Shown: one piece after another, positions 8,708 through 18,055 of the stretch
Position numbering within the stretch: the stretch's first letter is position 1
Layout of the letters: each line of letters begins with the position of its first letter
NCBI GenBank assembly: GCA_026988525.1
Contig: JALSLC010000024.1
Span: 1-48,155, forward strand
Reading direction: 5' to 3'
Source of the DNA: Archaeoglobaceae archaeon
GTDB lineage: Archaea; Halobacteriota; Archaeoglobi; Archaeoglobales; Archaeoglobaceae
Length of the DNA: 48,155 nucleotides
The notes under the pieces: model-generated
The model's input: the letters and a program-made list of their open reading frames with translations, nothing else
The model's database searches: none
Told to the model about the DNA's origin: nothing
Program-made: the position numbers and the translations under genes

Positions 8708-9334
8708 TTATTCTATGCCAAAATCAAGTAGTGAAACTTTCTTTCTTCTTAAAATTTCACCTATTTTCTTAAAATCCTCTTCAAGATCCTCTTTTAATTG
8801 CGGCTTATAAAGTGCAGCAGCCGGATGGTAAGTTGGCAATATATAAACGACTCTGTTCCATACTCTAACTTTTTTTACGTTTCCTCTTTCTCTACTTATA
8901 CCTCTAAAAGGTATGTCAAATAGGTCAAATATAAAGGATGTAGAATGCCTACCGAGACAAACTATTACCTTGGGCTTTATGACATTTAACTGTCTTAGCA
9001 AGTAAGGGCTGCAAGCCTCAATTTCTTCAGGTTTTGGATCTCTATTGTTTGGTGGTCTGCATTTTAAGACATTTCCTATGAAAACGTCTTCCCTCCTTAA
9101 CCCTATTTTTTTTAGTAGCTCATTTAGAAGTTTTCCAGCATTGCCTACAAACGGTCTTCCTTGTTTATCTTCTTCTTTTCCGGGAGCTTCCCCTATAAAG
9201 AAAACTTCTGCATTTTCATTGCCTTCTCCGGGTACATAATTTGTTTTTACTTTCCAAAGATTACATTTTTTGCATTTTTTTATATCTCTTTCTATATCTT
9301 TAAGTCTCTCTTCAACTTCGCTAAATACTTTCAT
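8708..9334 (-). CDS. udg: Family 4 uracil-DNA glycosylase
   Basis: This enzyme removes uracil produced by cytosine deamination, which matters at high temperature. The 208-residue product has the family 4 motif A '[17 protein letters not shown]' (about residues 47-63) and motif B 'THPAA'-like 'YHPAALYKP'. The [4Fe-4S] cysteines are CKKC near the N-terminus, Cys in 'LKCRPP' and Cys in 'EACSPY'. ATG 9334 is chosen because GGAGTGAG lies four bases upstream. GTG 9343 is an alternative. It starts directly after the Lhr-type helicase stop, so repair and helicase genes form one transcription unit. Confidence 0.93.
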   Translation of the reverse strand: MKVFSEVEERLKDIERDIKKCKKCNLWKVKTNYVPGEGNENAEVFFIGEAPGKEEDKQGRPFVGNAGKLLNELLKKIGLRREDVFIGNVLKCRPPNNRDPKPEEIEACSPYLLRQLNVIKPKVIVCLGRHSTSFIFDLFDIPFRGISRERGNVKKVRVWNRVVYILPTYHPAAALYKPQLKEDLEEDFKKIGEILRRKKVSLLDFGIE

Positions 9335-9335
9335 T

Positions 9336-12092
9336 TTACTCACTCCAAAACTTTTTTGTTCTTATATAATTTTTTTCAGCTTCAAGTAGAGTTTTAAAAA
9401 ATTCTTCGTCACTTCTATAGTATCGAGAAAGAACTCTTACAGCTACTTCAACTCCAATACCGTAGGTATTTAATGCATAAATTGCTTTAGACCCATAACT
9501 CATAACTAAATTTGCTATTTTTAATAGTTTTTCCTTAGAGAAATCCTTTAAATTTCTCCTTGAATTTAAACAGGCTATTAATCTTGATCCACACTTTATA
9601 CATTTTAACTCACTACTTACAGCATTTTTTACAGTCATTCTGAGAGTACATCCACAGTTAATGCAATGTAAAATACACAATTCTTTCTCGATTCTATTTT
9701 TAAAAACATGTAAAATTGCTGAATTTGGTTTAGATGGTATAAGCAAATCAAAAGTTTGATCTTTTGCCACTTTTGAAATTTCACTCAATTCTGTTTCTAC
9801 AACGTCTATTTCTTCAAACAACTTACCAAGTATTGAAGTTAAATTATCAATATCAAATTTTTCAGTAAACATTTCTCTTACAGCTTCTTTGTAAACTGGA
9901 GTATCCTTAAGATTTATTGCAAATTTTTTTAAATTCATCCTAGTTATATCAGCATTTTTACTCAATATTCCAAATTTTCTTGCTGTTGAAACTATTTTCC
10001 ATTGAAAAAGTTTTGTATCAAGCATTGATCTCTCAGCTAACCACATTATACCTTCTTTTCCACTCTCAATAGCTAATTTTTTGAGGTTTTTAAGAGTGTC
10101 TATAACTTCACTTGTAGTGGATGGATAAATTTTAATTCTGTATGGATCTATCTCTACCGAAACACTCGTCCCCCTTCTTACAGCTATTAATGTTGCTAAA
10201 ATTCTGCCTAAGGTCTCATTAACGTTATGACCAAAACAAGCATTTACTACTACACCATCACCTTTCTCAACTGTGATAACTTTGTTTGATGGTACAATCT
10301 CTGTTTTATCTATTATATTTACTACTTCTTCACACGCTTTTTTGTTTGTTTTAAATCTTTTAGATAACAATTCTACTGTTTTTTCTTTACCAAACACTCT
10401 TATCATCTTTTTTATGCTATCTCTCAATTCTCCAACTTTAACTGCTACTTCATAAGGGACAGGAATCTCTTCCCCAACCCAGCTTGGTATTTCACCTTCA
10501 GCACTTACGGGTTCAACTTTAATTTTTTCTTTAGTTTTTTCACCTACATCAACAATTCTCCATAACTCACCTTTCATTGCAAAAACTTCTCCTTTAAAAG
10601 TTGTGACAAAAATTTCATCGAGAGAACCTATTATCTTTCCAGATACTATATCTAAAACGTCGTATCTTTTTTCATCTGGAATCATTGAAACATTATCGTA
10701 GAAGTAAGATCTTGTCTTCTTTTTAACATATATCGTGAAGTTAAGGTTTGAATCCGTTAAATCTATTTTTGAATCTACCCATATAATTCCGTGTTTTTTT
10801 AAGAAGTTACAAACTTCAAGAAATTCCTCTTTTCTTAATTTTCTAAATGGATAAGACCTTTTAACAATTCTAAAAACTTTATGTGCTTCAATTTTTTTAT
10901 ATTCAAGAGCCATTCCTACTATTTGATTTGCAAGAGTATCAAGACTCTTCTCATGACATACTTCGTTCTCTATTTCTCCTTTTATAGCCATATCTGAGAT
11001 TATCCAAGATTCCAGTATATCATCAAAGCTTTGAACTAAAATATATCCCTTGGAAGTTTTATCTCTTTTATGGCCACTCCTACCCACTCTCTGTATGAGT
11101 TTTGAAACCTGTCTTGGACTGCTGTATTGAACTACTAAATCAATATGTCCAATATCTATTCCAAGCTCCATAGATGACGTGCAAACTAGAATTTTTATTT
11201 CTCTATTTAAAAACTTTTTTTCAGCTTCAAGTCTTGCTTCTTTTGAAAGAGAGCCGTGATGCACTTCAACCGATGTCAATTTTCTTAACTTTAAAGCTAA
11301 AGCCTCTGCAGTCTGCCTTGTATTTGTAAACAACAATACAGAATTTTTTTTTGTAAGATTTGAAATAAATCTGAGATGAGAAGCTATTTCAACATCTACA
11401 AACAGTTTTTCAGCAAGTTTTTCGTCTTCATCTATTAACTCAGGTTTAACAACTTTTAAACTGTAATTTTTATTGTTACTGCTTACTACTACTTCAAATT
11501 CACTTTCTCCGGCAAAGAACTTTGATATTTGCTCAACATTTTTTACAGTTGCAGAAAGACATATAGTCTGAAAGTTTGCAATCTCCTTTAACCTCTCCAC
11601 AGCAACAGAGAGTTGAACGCCTCTTTTACTTTGAAAGAGTTCATGCACTTCATCAATTATAACAAATTTAACGTTTTTAATCCAATTTCTTAAATTTTTT
11701 CCAAGGAATAAAATTTGAAAAGTTTCAGGCGTTGTAACAAGTATATCTGGTGCATTTTTTGATTGTTTAACTCTCTCCATTTTTGATGTATCGCCATGCC
11801 TTACTGCTACTCTCAATCCAACCAAAGAAGATAGCTTTTTTATTCTCCTTAACATGTCTCTATTCAAAGCTCTGAGTGGAGTTATGTATATTATAGAGAT
11901 TGGCTTAAAATTTCTTTTTAAAACTAAATTCAAAGCTGGAATTATGGCTGCCTCAGTTTTTCCACTGCCTGTGGGGGCTACAATTAAGCAGTTTTTTTCT
12001 TCCTCAATATACCTTAAACTGTTAAGCTGGATATCGTTTAACTCGTTTATGCCGTACTCTTTTATAGCTTTTCTAAGTTTTTCGATTAACAT
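9336..12092 (-). CDS. Lhr-type superfamily 2 ATP-dependent helicase
   Basis: This 918-residue helicase has motif I APTGSGKTE (about residues 39-47), motif Ia 'TPLRALNRD', motif II DEVH (about 148-151), motif III 'SATV' and motif VI 'QRVGRSGH' (about 330). A long Lhr-type C-terminal region follows, including a zinc-ribbon-like 'CINCGCTL...CIKCGSR' near residue 830. The size and layout match the archaeal Lhr family (COG1201), ssDNA translocases implicated in repair and recombination. Motif II is DEVH where DEIH is more usual. It lies between the hydrogenase operon and the uracil-DNA glycosylase on the same strand. A repair partnership with the glycosylase is plausible but inferred. Confidence 0.92.
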   Translation of the reverse strand: MLIEKLRKAIKEYGINELNDIQLNSLRYIEEEKNCLIVAPTGSGKTEAAIIPALNLVLKRNFKPISIIYITPLRALNRDMLRRIKKLSSLVGLRVAVRHGDTSKMERVKQSKNAPDILVTTPETFQILFLGKNLRNWIKNVKFVIIDEVHELFQSKRGVQLSVAVERLKEIANFQTICLSATVKNVEQISKFFAGESEFEVVVSSNNKNYSLKVVKPELIDEDEKLAEKLFVDVEIASHLRFISNLTKKNSVLLFTNTRQTAEALALKLRKLTSVEVHHGSLSKEARLEAEKKFLNREIKILVCTSSMELGIDIGHIDLVVQYSSPRQVSKLIQRVGRSGHKRDKTSKGYILVQSFDDILESWIISDMAIKGEIENEVCHEKSLDTLANQIVGMALEYKKIEAHKVFRIVKRSYPFRKLRKEEFLEVCNFLKKHGIIWVDSKIDLTDSNLNFTIYVKKKTRSYFYDNVSMIPDEKRYDVLDIVSGKIIGSLDEIFVTTFKGEVFAMKGELWRIVDVGEKTKEKIKVEPVSAEGEIPSWVGEEIPVPYEVAVKVGELRDSIKKMIRVFGKEKTVELLSKRFKTNKKACEEVVNIIDKTEIVPSNKVITVEKGDGVVVNACFGHNVNETLGRILATLIAVRRGTSVSVEIDPYRIKIYPSTTSEVIDTLKNLKKLAIESGKEGIMWLAERSMLDTKLFQWKIVSTARKFGILSKNADITRMNLKKFAINLKDTPVYKEAVREMFTEKFDIDNLTSILGKLFEEIDVVETELSEISKVAKDQTFDLLIPSKPNSAILHVFKNRIEKELCILHCINCGCTLRMTVKNAVSSELKCIKCGSRLIACLNSRRNLKDFSKEKLLKIANLVMSYGSKAIYALNTYGIGVEVAVRVLSRYYRSDEEFFKTLLEAEKNYIRTKKFWSE

Positions 12093-12102
12093 TTTTACTG
12101 AA

Positions 12103-12915
12103 TTAAAGCAGTTTTGCTGTATAATCCATTGCTCTTTTTAGTTTTTCTAATGCTTTTTCTTTTAATTTAGTTATTTCATCTTCACTTGCACTTTCTACTT
12201 CAATATATCCTTCCTCAGACGCTTTTTTGATTATATTATCTCCGAGCTTGCTTCTTGTTATTAGCAATGTACCTTTTTTGGTTATAGCTCTACCAGCAGA
12301 TATATCCGCAAAAACTCCAGTGTAGTCAGGGCATAAAAGACAACCGTGTTGTATGTGGTTAAGTACGATATCTACAGGTACTTTTATCTCTCCATCTGAG
12401 TGTATAATAACTAAATAATCTTTATCAATGTCAATATTTTTTACATCTTCAGGAGATATTTTATATTCTCTTATTAGTTTTACAAAACCATCAGTTATAA
12501 AAGTGCCCATGCAAAATAGACTTATAATTACATAAATTTTATTTGCAAAATCACTCTCTACGAGTGGAAAAGTTTTCATGTGTCTTAAAAACTGTGCTTG
12601 GCAGGGTAATCCAACGAAAGCTATCTTATTTAAATTGGACGAAGTGAGCATGTCCTTAAGCTTCATAGTATATGGTACAACACTCCAGCAATTTCCTACA
12701 GTATTTAAAAGTTCATCTCTTGTCTTTATAAGCAAGATTTTACCTAAGATACCTTTGACTTTCCTTGCAGTTACAACACCATCCACCTTTTTATTTTCCA
12801 GCATATATAAAAGAATTGACGTGACAACTCCAGCATTCTCAACTTTTTTTGGTTTAGCTACGTAGATACCCTCAACACTTCCAATCGGGTTTTCTAAATT
12901 TACATCATGAAACAT
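12103..12915 (-). CDS. frhB: F420-reducing hydrogenase beta subunit-like protein FrhB
   Basis: FrhB carries FAD and an iron-sulfur cluster and is the site of coenzyme F420 reduction. The 270-residue protein shows 'VGLPCQAQFLRHMK' (about 115-128), 'SLFCMGTF', 'HIQHGCLLCPDY' and 'FADISAGRA', all hallmark FrhB/FpoF/FdhB segments. ATG 12915 is chosen because AGGTGAT precedes it by four bases. GTG 12924 would overlap the frhG stop. Last gene of frhA-frhG-frhB on the minus strand. FrhB-like modules also serve other F420-dependent enzymes, but the neighbours here point to hydrogenase. Confidence 0.92.
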   Translation of the reverse strand: MFHDVNLENPIGSVEGIYVAKPKKVENAGVVTSILLYMLENKKVDGVVTARKVKGILGKILLIKTRDELLNTVGNCWSVVPYTMKLKDMLTSSNLNKIAFVGLPCQAQFLRHMKTFPLVESDFANKIYVIISLFCMGTFITDGFVKLIREYKISPEDVKNIDIDKDYLVIIHSDGEIKVPVDIVLNHIQHGCLLCPDYTGVFADISAGRAITKKGTLLITRSKLGDNIIKKASEEGYIEVESASEDEITKLKEKALEKLKRAMDYTAKLL

Positions 12916-12920
12916 ATCAA

Positions 12921-13559
12921 TCACCTAAGTATGTTTTGTGTAAACTTGGGACATCTAACTATACACGTTCCACACCTTATACATTTTTCTACAATTAAGT
13001 CAGGTACACCATCAACTAACTGCAGAGCTTCTGTTGGGCAGGATAGAGTGCAAGCACCACATCCCACACATAAGCCCGTTAATACAACATCATCTATAAG
13101 GTCAAATCCACTTAACTTTTGGTATTTTGTTAAAGCTTTAAACAATTCAAGAAAACGTCCACCTTTTTTCTCTATACAATTAAGAAAATTGATTATTGTT
13201 CTTGATGCTGGGGGACATCCCGGTATTGAGTAATCAATATCAACAACCTTGCCAATAGATGCAAATCTACAGTTTTGTCCTTTTGAGTAAAGAAAGATTC
13301 CTCCAACACTTGCACAGGAACCGTATGCAACAAGAATTTTTGAATTTTCTCTAACCTTTTTTAATAAATCTATTTTTTCTGAACTAACAAGACTTACTGG
13401 ACCCGAAACTATTGCAAAATCGAATTCACGATCTAAGTTTAAGTTGCCCAAGTAAGATATATAAAGATCATACTTTTTTTCAAGCTTTGGATAACTGTTC
13501 ATAATGCTTGCTATGCATCCTTCACAACCTCCAAGATCTAAAACCAATATACTTGGCAT
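12921..13559 (-). CDS. frhG: F420-reducing hydrogenase small subunit FrhG
   Basis: FrhG relays electrons from the NiFe site to FrhB. The 212-residue product starts MPSILVLDLGGCEGC with the proximal-cluster cysteines. 'GSCASVGG' and 'IPGCPPAS' follow, which are typical of NiFe small subunits. A C-terminal ferredoxin part has two clusters: CVGCGACTLSC (about 167-177) and CIRCGTCIVRC (about 195-205). No twin-arginine signal is present, so it is cytoplasmic. ATG 13559 is preceded by AGGTGAT. It begins six bases after frhA and ends overlapping the alternative frhB start, so the three genes are an operon. Confidence 0.93.
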   Translation of the reverse strand: MPSILVLDLGGCEGCIASIMNSYPKLEKKYDLYISYLGNLNLDREFDFAIVSGPVSLVSSEKIDLLKKVRENSKILVAYGSCASVGGIFLYSKGQNCRFASIGKVVDIDYSIPGCPPASRTIINFLNCIEKKGGRFLELFKALTKYQKLSGFDLIDDVVLTGLCVGCGACTLSCPTEALQLVDGVPDLIVEKCIRCGTCIVRCPKFTQNILR

Positions 13560-13565
13560 GGCCCA

Positions 13566-14750
13566 TCACCTAAGTGTATATGCTGAATAACATGGAATAC
13601 ACGGATCATAAATTCTTGGTATGACTTCTGCAAATCTTACTTCAATATTTTGTGTAGCTTTTTCAATAACTGGAACTAAAAACATTGTGGGAAGTATTAT
13701 AGTGTAGTTTTCAATTCTTCCACTTTCATTTAAGACGACTTTGTGAACTAATATGCCTCTCGGTGCCTCAAAAACACTAACACCTTTCCCCGATCTATAT
13801 ATCATTATTTTAGTTTGACATGGCTCTCCCAGCTCTAATTTTTCCAGTAACTCATAGATTCTTTTGTAAGACAATTCTATCTCTAATAATCTTGCCTCCT
13901 GCAAACCCCACAGACTGTCGTTATTATACTCATAGTACTCTGCAAGTCTTGCTCTTGGGCCAGTTTCAACAACGTTATCTTCGTACAAAGCCAAGGTTAG
14001 AGGTGTAAATTCAACATCTGGCAAATCATCGTGAAAATCACTATATTTGATTAATTTTATTTTATCTACAGATATACTGTATTTATCACCATAAAATAGG
14101 TCAGACCCCAAGAATTTTGGTTTAAATTTTATAGTTCTTAGGTAATCGTAAGTCTCATTCAAGCAATTTATTAGTTCTTTTCTGTATTCTGCGTATTTAT
14201 CTCTAAGGTTTCCTATGTTTTCTATAATTTTTGAAAGAATTTTTTCATTTGGTATTTTTTCTACTCCACCTATGGTTATATACGACGGATGGGTACTACT
14301 ACCACCGAGCTTAGTCATAATGCTGTGAGTTTCGTTTAGAATATCTAATGTACTTTTTAGAACGTATGCTTGCTTTGACTCTTCAACAAAATCTGGTATA
14401 GCCATAACTAAATGCATTAAATGGCTTTGAACCCTATTTACCAAACCCAATATTTCTCTCATGTATCTACCGTTCATTGGTGGTGTTATTCCCATTGCAT
14501 CCTCTATTGCCTCTGCAGAAGCTATGCCGTGTGCAGCGTGACAAATGCCACATATCCTCATAAGTGCGTACAATGCAAATATAGGGTTCTTACCCTTGAC
14601 AATATTATCAAAACCTCTAAACGGATAGTTTGTCAAGAAAAAAGCTTTCTCCACTTTATTAGATTTACAATACATCAAAAACTTAACTTCACCACACACT
14701 CTTTGCAAGTCTAAGGTTATCTTTTTTAAGTCCAATTCCATAATCATCAT
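13566..14750 (-). CDS. frhA: F420-reducing hydrogenase large subunit FrhA (NiFe)
   Basis: This is the NiFe catalytic subunit, 394 residues. The N-terminal nickel motif is RICGICHAAH (Cys67, Cys70, His74). The C-terminal pair is DPCIPC (Cys384, Cys387), so all four nickel cysteines are present. The usual histidine or arginine three residues after the last cysteine is missing: the protein ends YSAYTLR with Ala at that position. No cleavable tail and no frhD protease gene are visible, which suggests maturation without proteolysis. Start may be ATG 14750, 14747 or 14741, with GAGAGAG upstream. frhG and frhB follow. H2 oxidation with F420 reduction is the likely role. Coupling to nitrogenase (H2 recycling) is possible but not shown. 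Confidence 0.92.
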   Translation of the reverse strand: MMIMELDLKKITLDLQRVCGEVKFLMYCKSNKVEKAFFLTNYPFRGFDNIVKGKNPIFALYALMRICGICHAAHGIASAEAIEDAMGITPPMNGRYMREILGLVNRVQSHLMHLVMAIPDFVEESKQAYVLKSTLDILNETHSIMTKLGGSSTHPSYITIGGVEKIPNEKILSKIIENIGNLRDKYAEYRKELINCLNETYDYLRTIKFKPKFLGSDLFYGDKYSISVDKIKLIKYSDFHDDLPDVEFTPLTLALYEDNVVETGPRARLAEYYEYNNDSLWGLQEARLLEIELSYKRIYELLEKLELGEPCQTKIMIYRSGKGVSVFEAPRGILVHKVVLNESGRIENYTIILPTMFLVPVIEKATQNIEVRFAEVIPRIYDPCIPCYSAYTLR

Positions 14751-14812
14751 TTATTACTCTCTCGCTATAAATTATTTATCCAACTACTGGTTTGTAGGTT
14801 AATTATTAAATC
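14751..14812. promoter_or_regulatory. Divergent promoter region, frhA / Lon-like protease
   Basis: These 62 bases separate frhA (minus) from the secreted protease gene (plus). For frhA the minus strand has a TATA-like AATAATTTATAG about 20-31 bases upstream. On the plus strand TTAATTATTAAATC leads directly into the first ATG of the protease gene, consistent with a short or absent leader. No operator is evident. Confidence 0.35.
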
Positions 14813-16693
14813 ATGCCAAAAACTTTTTTTAAATTTTGTATAAGTTATATCATGCTACAAAGACAAACAGTTTCTGTATTTCTTTTGGTAAGCTTACTAA
14901 TTTCAGTGTTTGCAGTTAACGTTTCTTCTGCTCAATTTGTAAATGAAAGAGTTGTAAAAATACAGGCAGTTGCAGTAAAAACCGGAGAAAAACCAGAAGG
15001 TGCAGTAATAAACATAACTGTGATTGTAACGCCCGGAGATGGAAAAGTGTTCGTATCTACATCCCCTTATACTGAAATAGATATGCAGGGTAGCGCGCAA
15101 CTTGCAGCCCTTACTGCATGTGATTTGCTCGGAGTTGACTATATGAAACATGATTTCTTTTACATAATTCAGGCTAATGCACCTATTGTTGGTGGTCCTT
15201 CTGCTGGAGGAGTTATGTGTATAGCAACCATAGCAGCACTCAAGAACCTTTCAATAAAAAGAGATGTTTTTATGACTGGAATGATATACCCAGATGGATT
15301 TATAGGGCCAGTAGGTGGAATACCCTATAAACTTGAGGCTGCAGCTGAGCATGGGGCTAAGTACTTCTTAATTCCAGCTGGACAGAGGATAGTTTATGAG
15401 AGAGAGGTAAAAGTTGTAAAGAATGGTCCATTCATATTTGAATCAACTGTAATAAAACCTGTGGATGTTGTAGAACTCGGTAAAAAATTGGGTGTAAAAG
15501 TTATTGAAGTAGAGACTGTTAATCAAGCTTTGAAGTATTACACGGGTTACGAACTTAAGCAAAAGAATGCTACAGTCAATTTATCTAAGTACTCCAACAT
15601 ATTGAAAAAGCTTGCTGATAAAATGAAAAATGAAGCTGAGAATTTATATGAAATAGTCAGTCAGTTTTCTTCAGATGAAATTAGTGTCGTAAACAACGAA
15701 ATGAAACTGGCAGAAAAAAACTATAAAGAAGGTAAATACTACACAGCAACAAGTTACTGGTTTGCAGCAATGATAAACATGAGATACATACAATATAAAC
15801 ATACATTAACTAATGAAAAAGCTCTGGAAAATGAGTTCAGTAGAGTACAGAGAGATATAAACAACATGGCTAATTATCTGAGATCTATAAAGTCAGTTGG
15901 TCTTGAAAGTTTTCAACTATTCGGTGCTGCAGAGGAAAGAGTTACTATAGCTCAAAACTACCTTGACAAAGCAAAAAGCTCCCCGGATATAGATACTGCT
16001 TTATGGGACTTAGCTTATGCGAGAGAAAGAGTAGAAAGTGCAAGACTTTGGCTTTCTCTTTTATCAAGTATTAGAGAGGATATACCTCTTAACAAACAGG
16101 AGCTAAGGAGAAGAGCTCAGCTATATTTAAGTCAGGCTGAATCCCTTATAGTATATGCAAGCACCATTTACGGGCAGAAGGACTTATTGGACATGGCTCA
16201 GCAAGATGTTGCAAATGGAAGAATTCAGTTAGATGAAGGTCTTTATTGTGGTGCTGCTTTATCTGCTATAAACGCAATAACAAAGGCAAGTTTAAGCATT
16301 GAATTAATAGGCTTAACAAATTCCCCTACCAGTCAAGAACTGTTACAGGAAAAAATTAATGCTTCTAAAAAAGATGCTCAAATTGCAATTGCTCAGCTGG
16401 AGAAACATGTAACTCCAGTATTGCCAGTTGCATACTATGAGTTTGCCGAAACGAGTAAAAACCCAATAACTAAGTTGGCTTACTTTAAATTATCTGAAAG
16501 AATTGCAAAACTAATAGGTGTCTTAGCAAGAATACACGAACACAGCAAACTTGTAAAAGTGAAGCATCTCCCTGTACCATCTTTTGAAGAGTCTTCAAAA
16601 GGAATAAATGTAAACACAAGAATTCCGGGATTTACAGCTGTAATAGCTATAATTGCCTTAGTTGTTGCTTTGAAAAAGAGAAGAATATTTTAA
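14813..16693 (+). CDS. Secreted membrane-anchored Lon-like (COG1750) serine protease
   Basis: This 626-residue protein has a signal peptide (hydrophobic residues about 20-38 ending SSAQ), an S16 Lon-like proteolytic domain and a C-terminal membrane helix (about 605-620) followed by KKRRIF. The catalytic serine is in GGPSAGG (Ser130) and the catalytic lysine in GGIPYK (Lys173). No AAA+ domain is present. After the protease domain come about 350 residues rich in predicted helices. The protease therefore probably works outside the membrane or is anchored to it. ATG 14852 gives a more compact signal peptide than ATG 14813, and the choice is open. It is transcribed divergently from the hydrogenase operon. 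Confidence 0.88.
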   Translation: MPKTFFKFCISYIMLQRQTVSVFLLVSLLISVFAVNVSSAQFVNERVVKIQAVAVKTGEKPEGAVINITVIVTPGDGKVFVSTSPYTEIDMQGSAQLAALTACDLLGVDYMKHDFFYIIQANAPIVGGPSAGGVMCIATIAALKNLSIKRDVFMTGMIYPDGFIGPVGGIPYKLEAAAEHGAKYFLIPAGQRIVYEREVKVVKNGPFIFESTVIKPVDVVELGKKLGVKVIEVETVNQALKYYTGYELKQKNATVNLSKYSNILKKLADKMKNEAENLYEIVSQFSSDEISVVNNEMKLAEKNYKEGKYYTATSYWFAAMINMRYIQYKHTLTNEKALENEFSRVQRDINNMANYLRSIKSVGLESFQLFGAAEERVTIAQNYLDKAKSSPDIDTALWDLAYARERVESARLWLSLLSSIREDIPLNKQELRRRAQLYLSQAESLIVYASTIYGQKDLLDMAQQDVANGRIQLDEGLYCGAALSAINAITKASLSIELIGLTNSPTSQELLQEKINASKKDAQIAIAQLEKHVTPVLPVAYYEFAETSKNPITKLAYFKLSERIAKLIGVLARIHEHSKLVKVKHLPVPSFEESSKGINVNTRIPGFTAVIAIIALVVALKKRRIF

Positions 16694-16787
16694 TTTCATT
16701 TCGTTTTTTTAAAACAGTTACTTATTAAGGATTTAAAATTAATTGAAATCTCGAAAATTTTAAGTTTAATGTTTCTACTGCCGGAAT

Positions 16788-17813
16788 GTGAAGGTAGTGG
16801 TAGTTGGAAGTGGTACAGCTGGAGCAGAATTTCTTAGACATTACAAGGGAGAAGTTACTGTAGTTTCTCCAACTAAATACTTATTCTGTCAAGCACTTTT
16901 TCCATCCTACGTTGCCGGAAAAATAGAGGAAGATGAACTAAAAGTGGATCTACAACCATTTTTTGAACATAGGGGAATTATATTTAGAAAATGTAAAGTA
17001 GAATTTGTAAAACAGAAGTGTAAAACTTTGTTTTCAAAAGTGAAAACAGTTAGAGGAATAGGTTACGACATATGTATAATTGCGATAGGTGGAACTAATG
17101 GTGTTTATGTTGAAGGTGTAGAAAAAACTCTATCAATAAATGACTTTGAATCCGCGAAAATTGCAAGAAAAAGAATTGAAAAAGCAAAAGATGTTGTAGT
17201 AGTTGGCTCAGGTATGAGCGGGGTAGAAGTAGCTTACGAAATTTCTGATTTTTGTAATGTTACTTTAATTGAAGCTGAAAAGAGAGTGTTACCCAACATG
17301 TGTGAAAAAGCATCTAAGTACGTTAAAAAACTGCTTGAAAACGCGGGAGTTGATATTTTAACTTCTTGTAAAGTTGAAAAAATTTCAGATACAATAATGA
17401 CATCTTGCGGAGAGATTGAATTTGATGAAGTTTTATGGTGTACGGGTATAGTAGGAAAACGCTTAGCTGGATTGAAGTATGGCAAATACGGAATTTTGGT
17501 AAACTCATCTTTAAAGGCAGGAGAGAATATTTTTGTTATAGGAGATGCAGCAGAAGTAAAAAGTAAAAATGGAATAGCAACCAAAACTGCCTTAGAGGCG
17601 GAGAGACAGGCAAAGTTCGTTGCAAAAGCTATTAAAAAAGATATTAAAAATTTAGAGTATAAGCCATTTTCTACAATCGAAAATCCCTTCTCTATAATTA
17701 CCTTAGGTAACAGAGCTATACTCGTAAGAGGAAATACAGTAATTTCAGGTGATATAGTACACAAGCTTAAAAATTACGTTGTAAGAAGATTTTTGAAAAA
17801 TTTTGAAGTTTAA
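16788..17813 (+). CDS. FAD-dependent NAD(P)H dehydrogenase-like oxidoreductase
   Basis: The 341-residue flavoprotein belongs to the pyridine nucleotide-disulfide oxidoreductase fold (NDH-2 / sulfide:quinone reductase side). It has an N-terminal FAD-binding VVGSGTAGAEF (about residues 5-15) and a central NAD(P)-binding VVGSGMSGVEVAYE (about 140). 'FVIGDAAEV' (about 250) is the second FAD site. No redox-active CxxxxC disulfide motif is visible, which argues against a thioredoxin-reductase-type enzyme. The C-terminus is basic and amphipathic ('HKLKNYVVRRFLKNFEV'), as in membrane-associated NDH-2 enzymes. Start is GTG 16788. An electron-transport role is likely but the acceptor is unknown. Confidence 0.82.
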   Translation: MKVVVVGSGTAGAEFLRHYKGEVTVVSPTKYLFCQALFPSYVAGKIEEDELKVDLQPFFEHRGIIFRKCKVEFVKQKCKTLFSKVKTVRGIGYDICIIAIGGTNGVYVEGVEKTLSINDFESAKIARKRIEKAKDVVVVGSGMSGVEVAYEISDFCNVTLIEAEKRVLPNMCEKASKYVKKLLENAGVDILTSCKVEKISDTIMTSCGEIEFDEVLWCTGIVGKRLAGLKYGKYGILVNSSLKAGENIFVIGDAAEVKSKNGIATKTALEAERQAKFVAKAIKKDIKNLEYKPFSTIENPFSIITLGNRAILVRGNTVISGDIVHKLKNYVVRRFLKNFEV

Positions 17814-17851
17814 TCAAAAACAATATATTCTTGAAATACTTGTTTTTGAGT

Positions 17852-18055
17852 ATGAAAGTAGAAATTCCAGATGAGTTGTACGCAAAGTTAGAAGAGAGAG
17901 TGAAAGAAACTGAATTCGGTTCTGTAGATGAGTACGTGCGCTATATTTTACAGGAAGTACTTGCCAGCCTTGAGGAGGATGAAGAAGAAGTATTTAGCGA
18001 GGAGGAAGAAGAAAAAGTTAAAGAAAGGCTTAGAGCTCTTGGTTACTTAGACTAA
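17852..18055 (+). CDS. Small ribbon-helix-helix (CopG-like) protein
   Basis: A 67-residue protein starting MKVEIPDELYAKLEERV, the strand-helix opening of archaeal ribbon-helix-helix proteins, with 'SVDEYVRYILQEVL' as second helix. A strongly acidic stretch follows (about residues 43-55). ATG 17852 is chosen because the family starts at MKVEIPDEL. The frame extends upstream to 17831. It may bind DNA, or be an antitoxin-like protein, but no toxin gene is beside it. It ends four bases inside the convergent phosphomannose isomerase gene. Confidence 0.75.
   Translation: MKVEIPDELYAKLEERVKETEFGSVDEYVRYILQEVLASLEEDEEEVFSEEEEEKVKERLRALGYLD

Noticed and set aside
17234-17764. 176-codon minus-strand open frame inside the flavoprotein gene
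   Set aside because: It is antisense to a gene with clear FAD and NAD motifs and has low-complexity composition.
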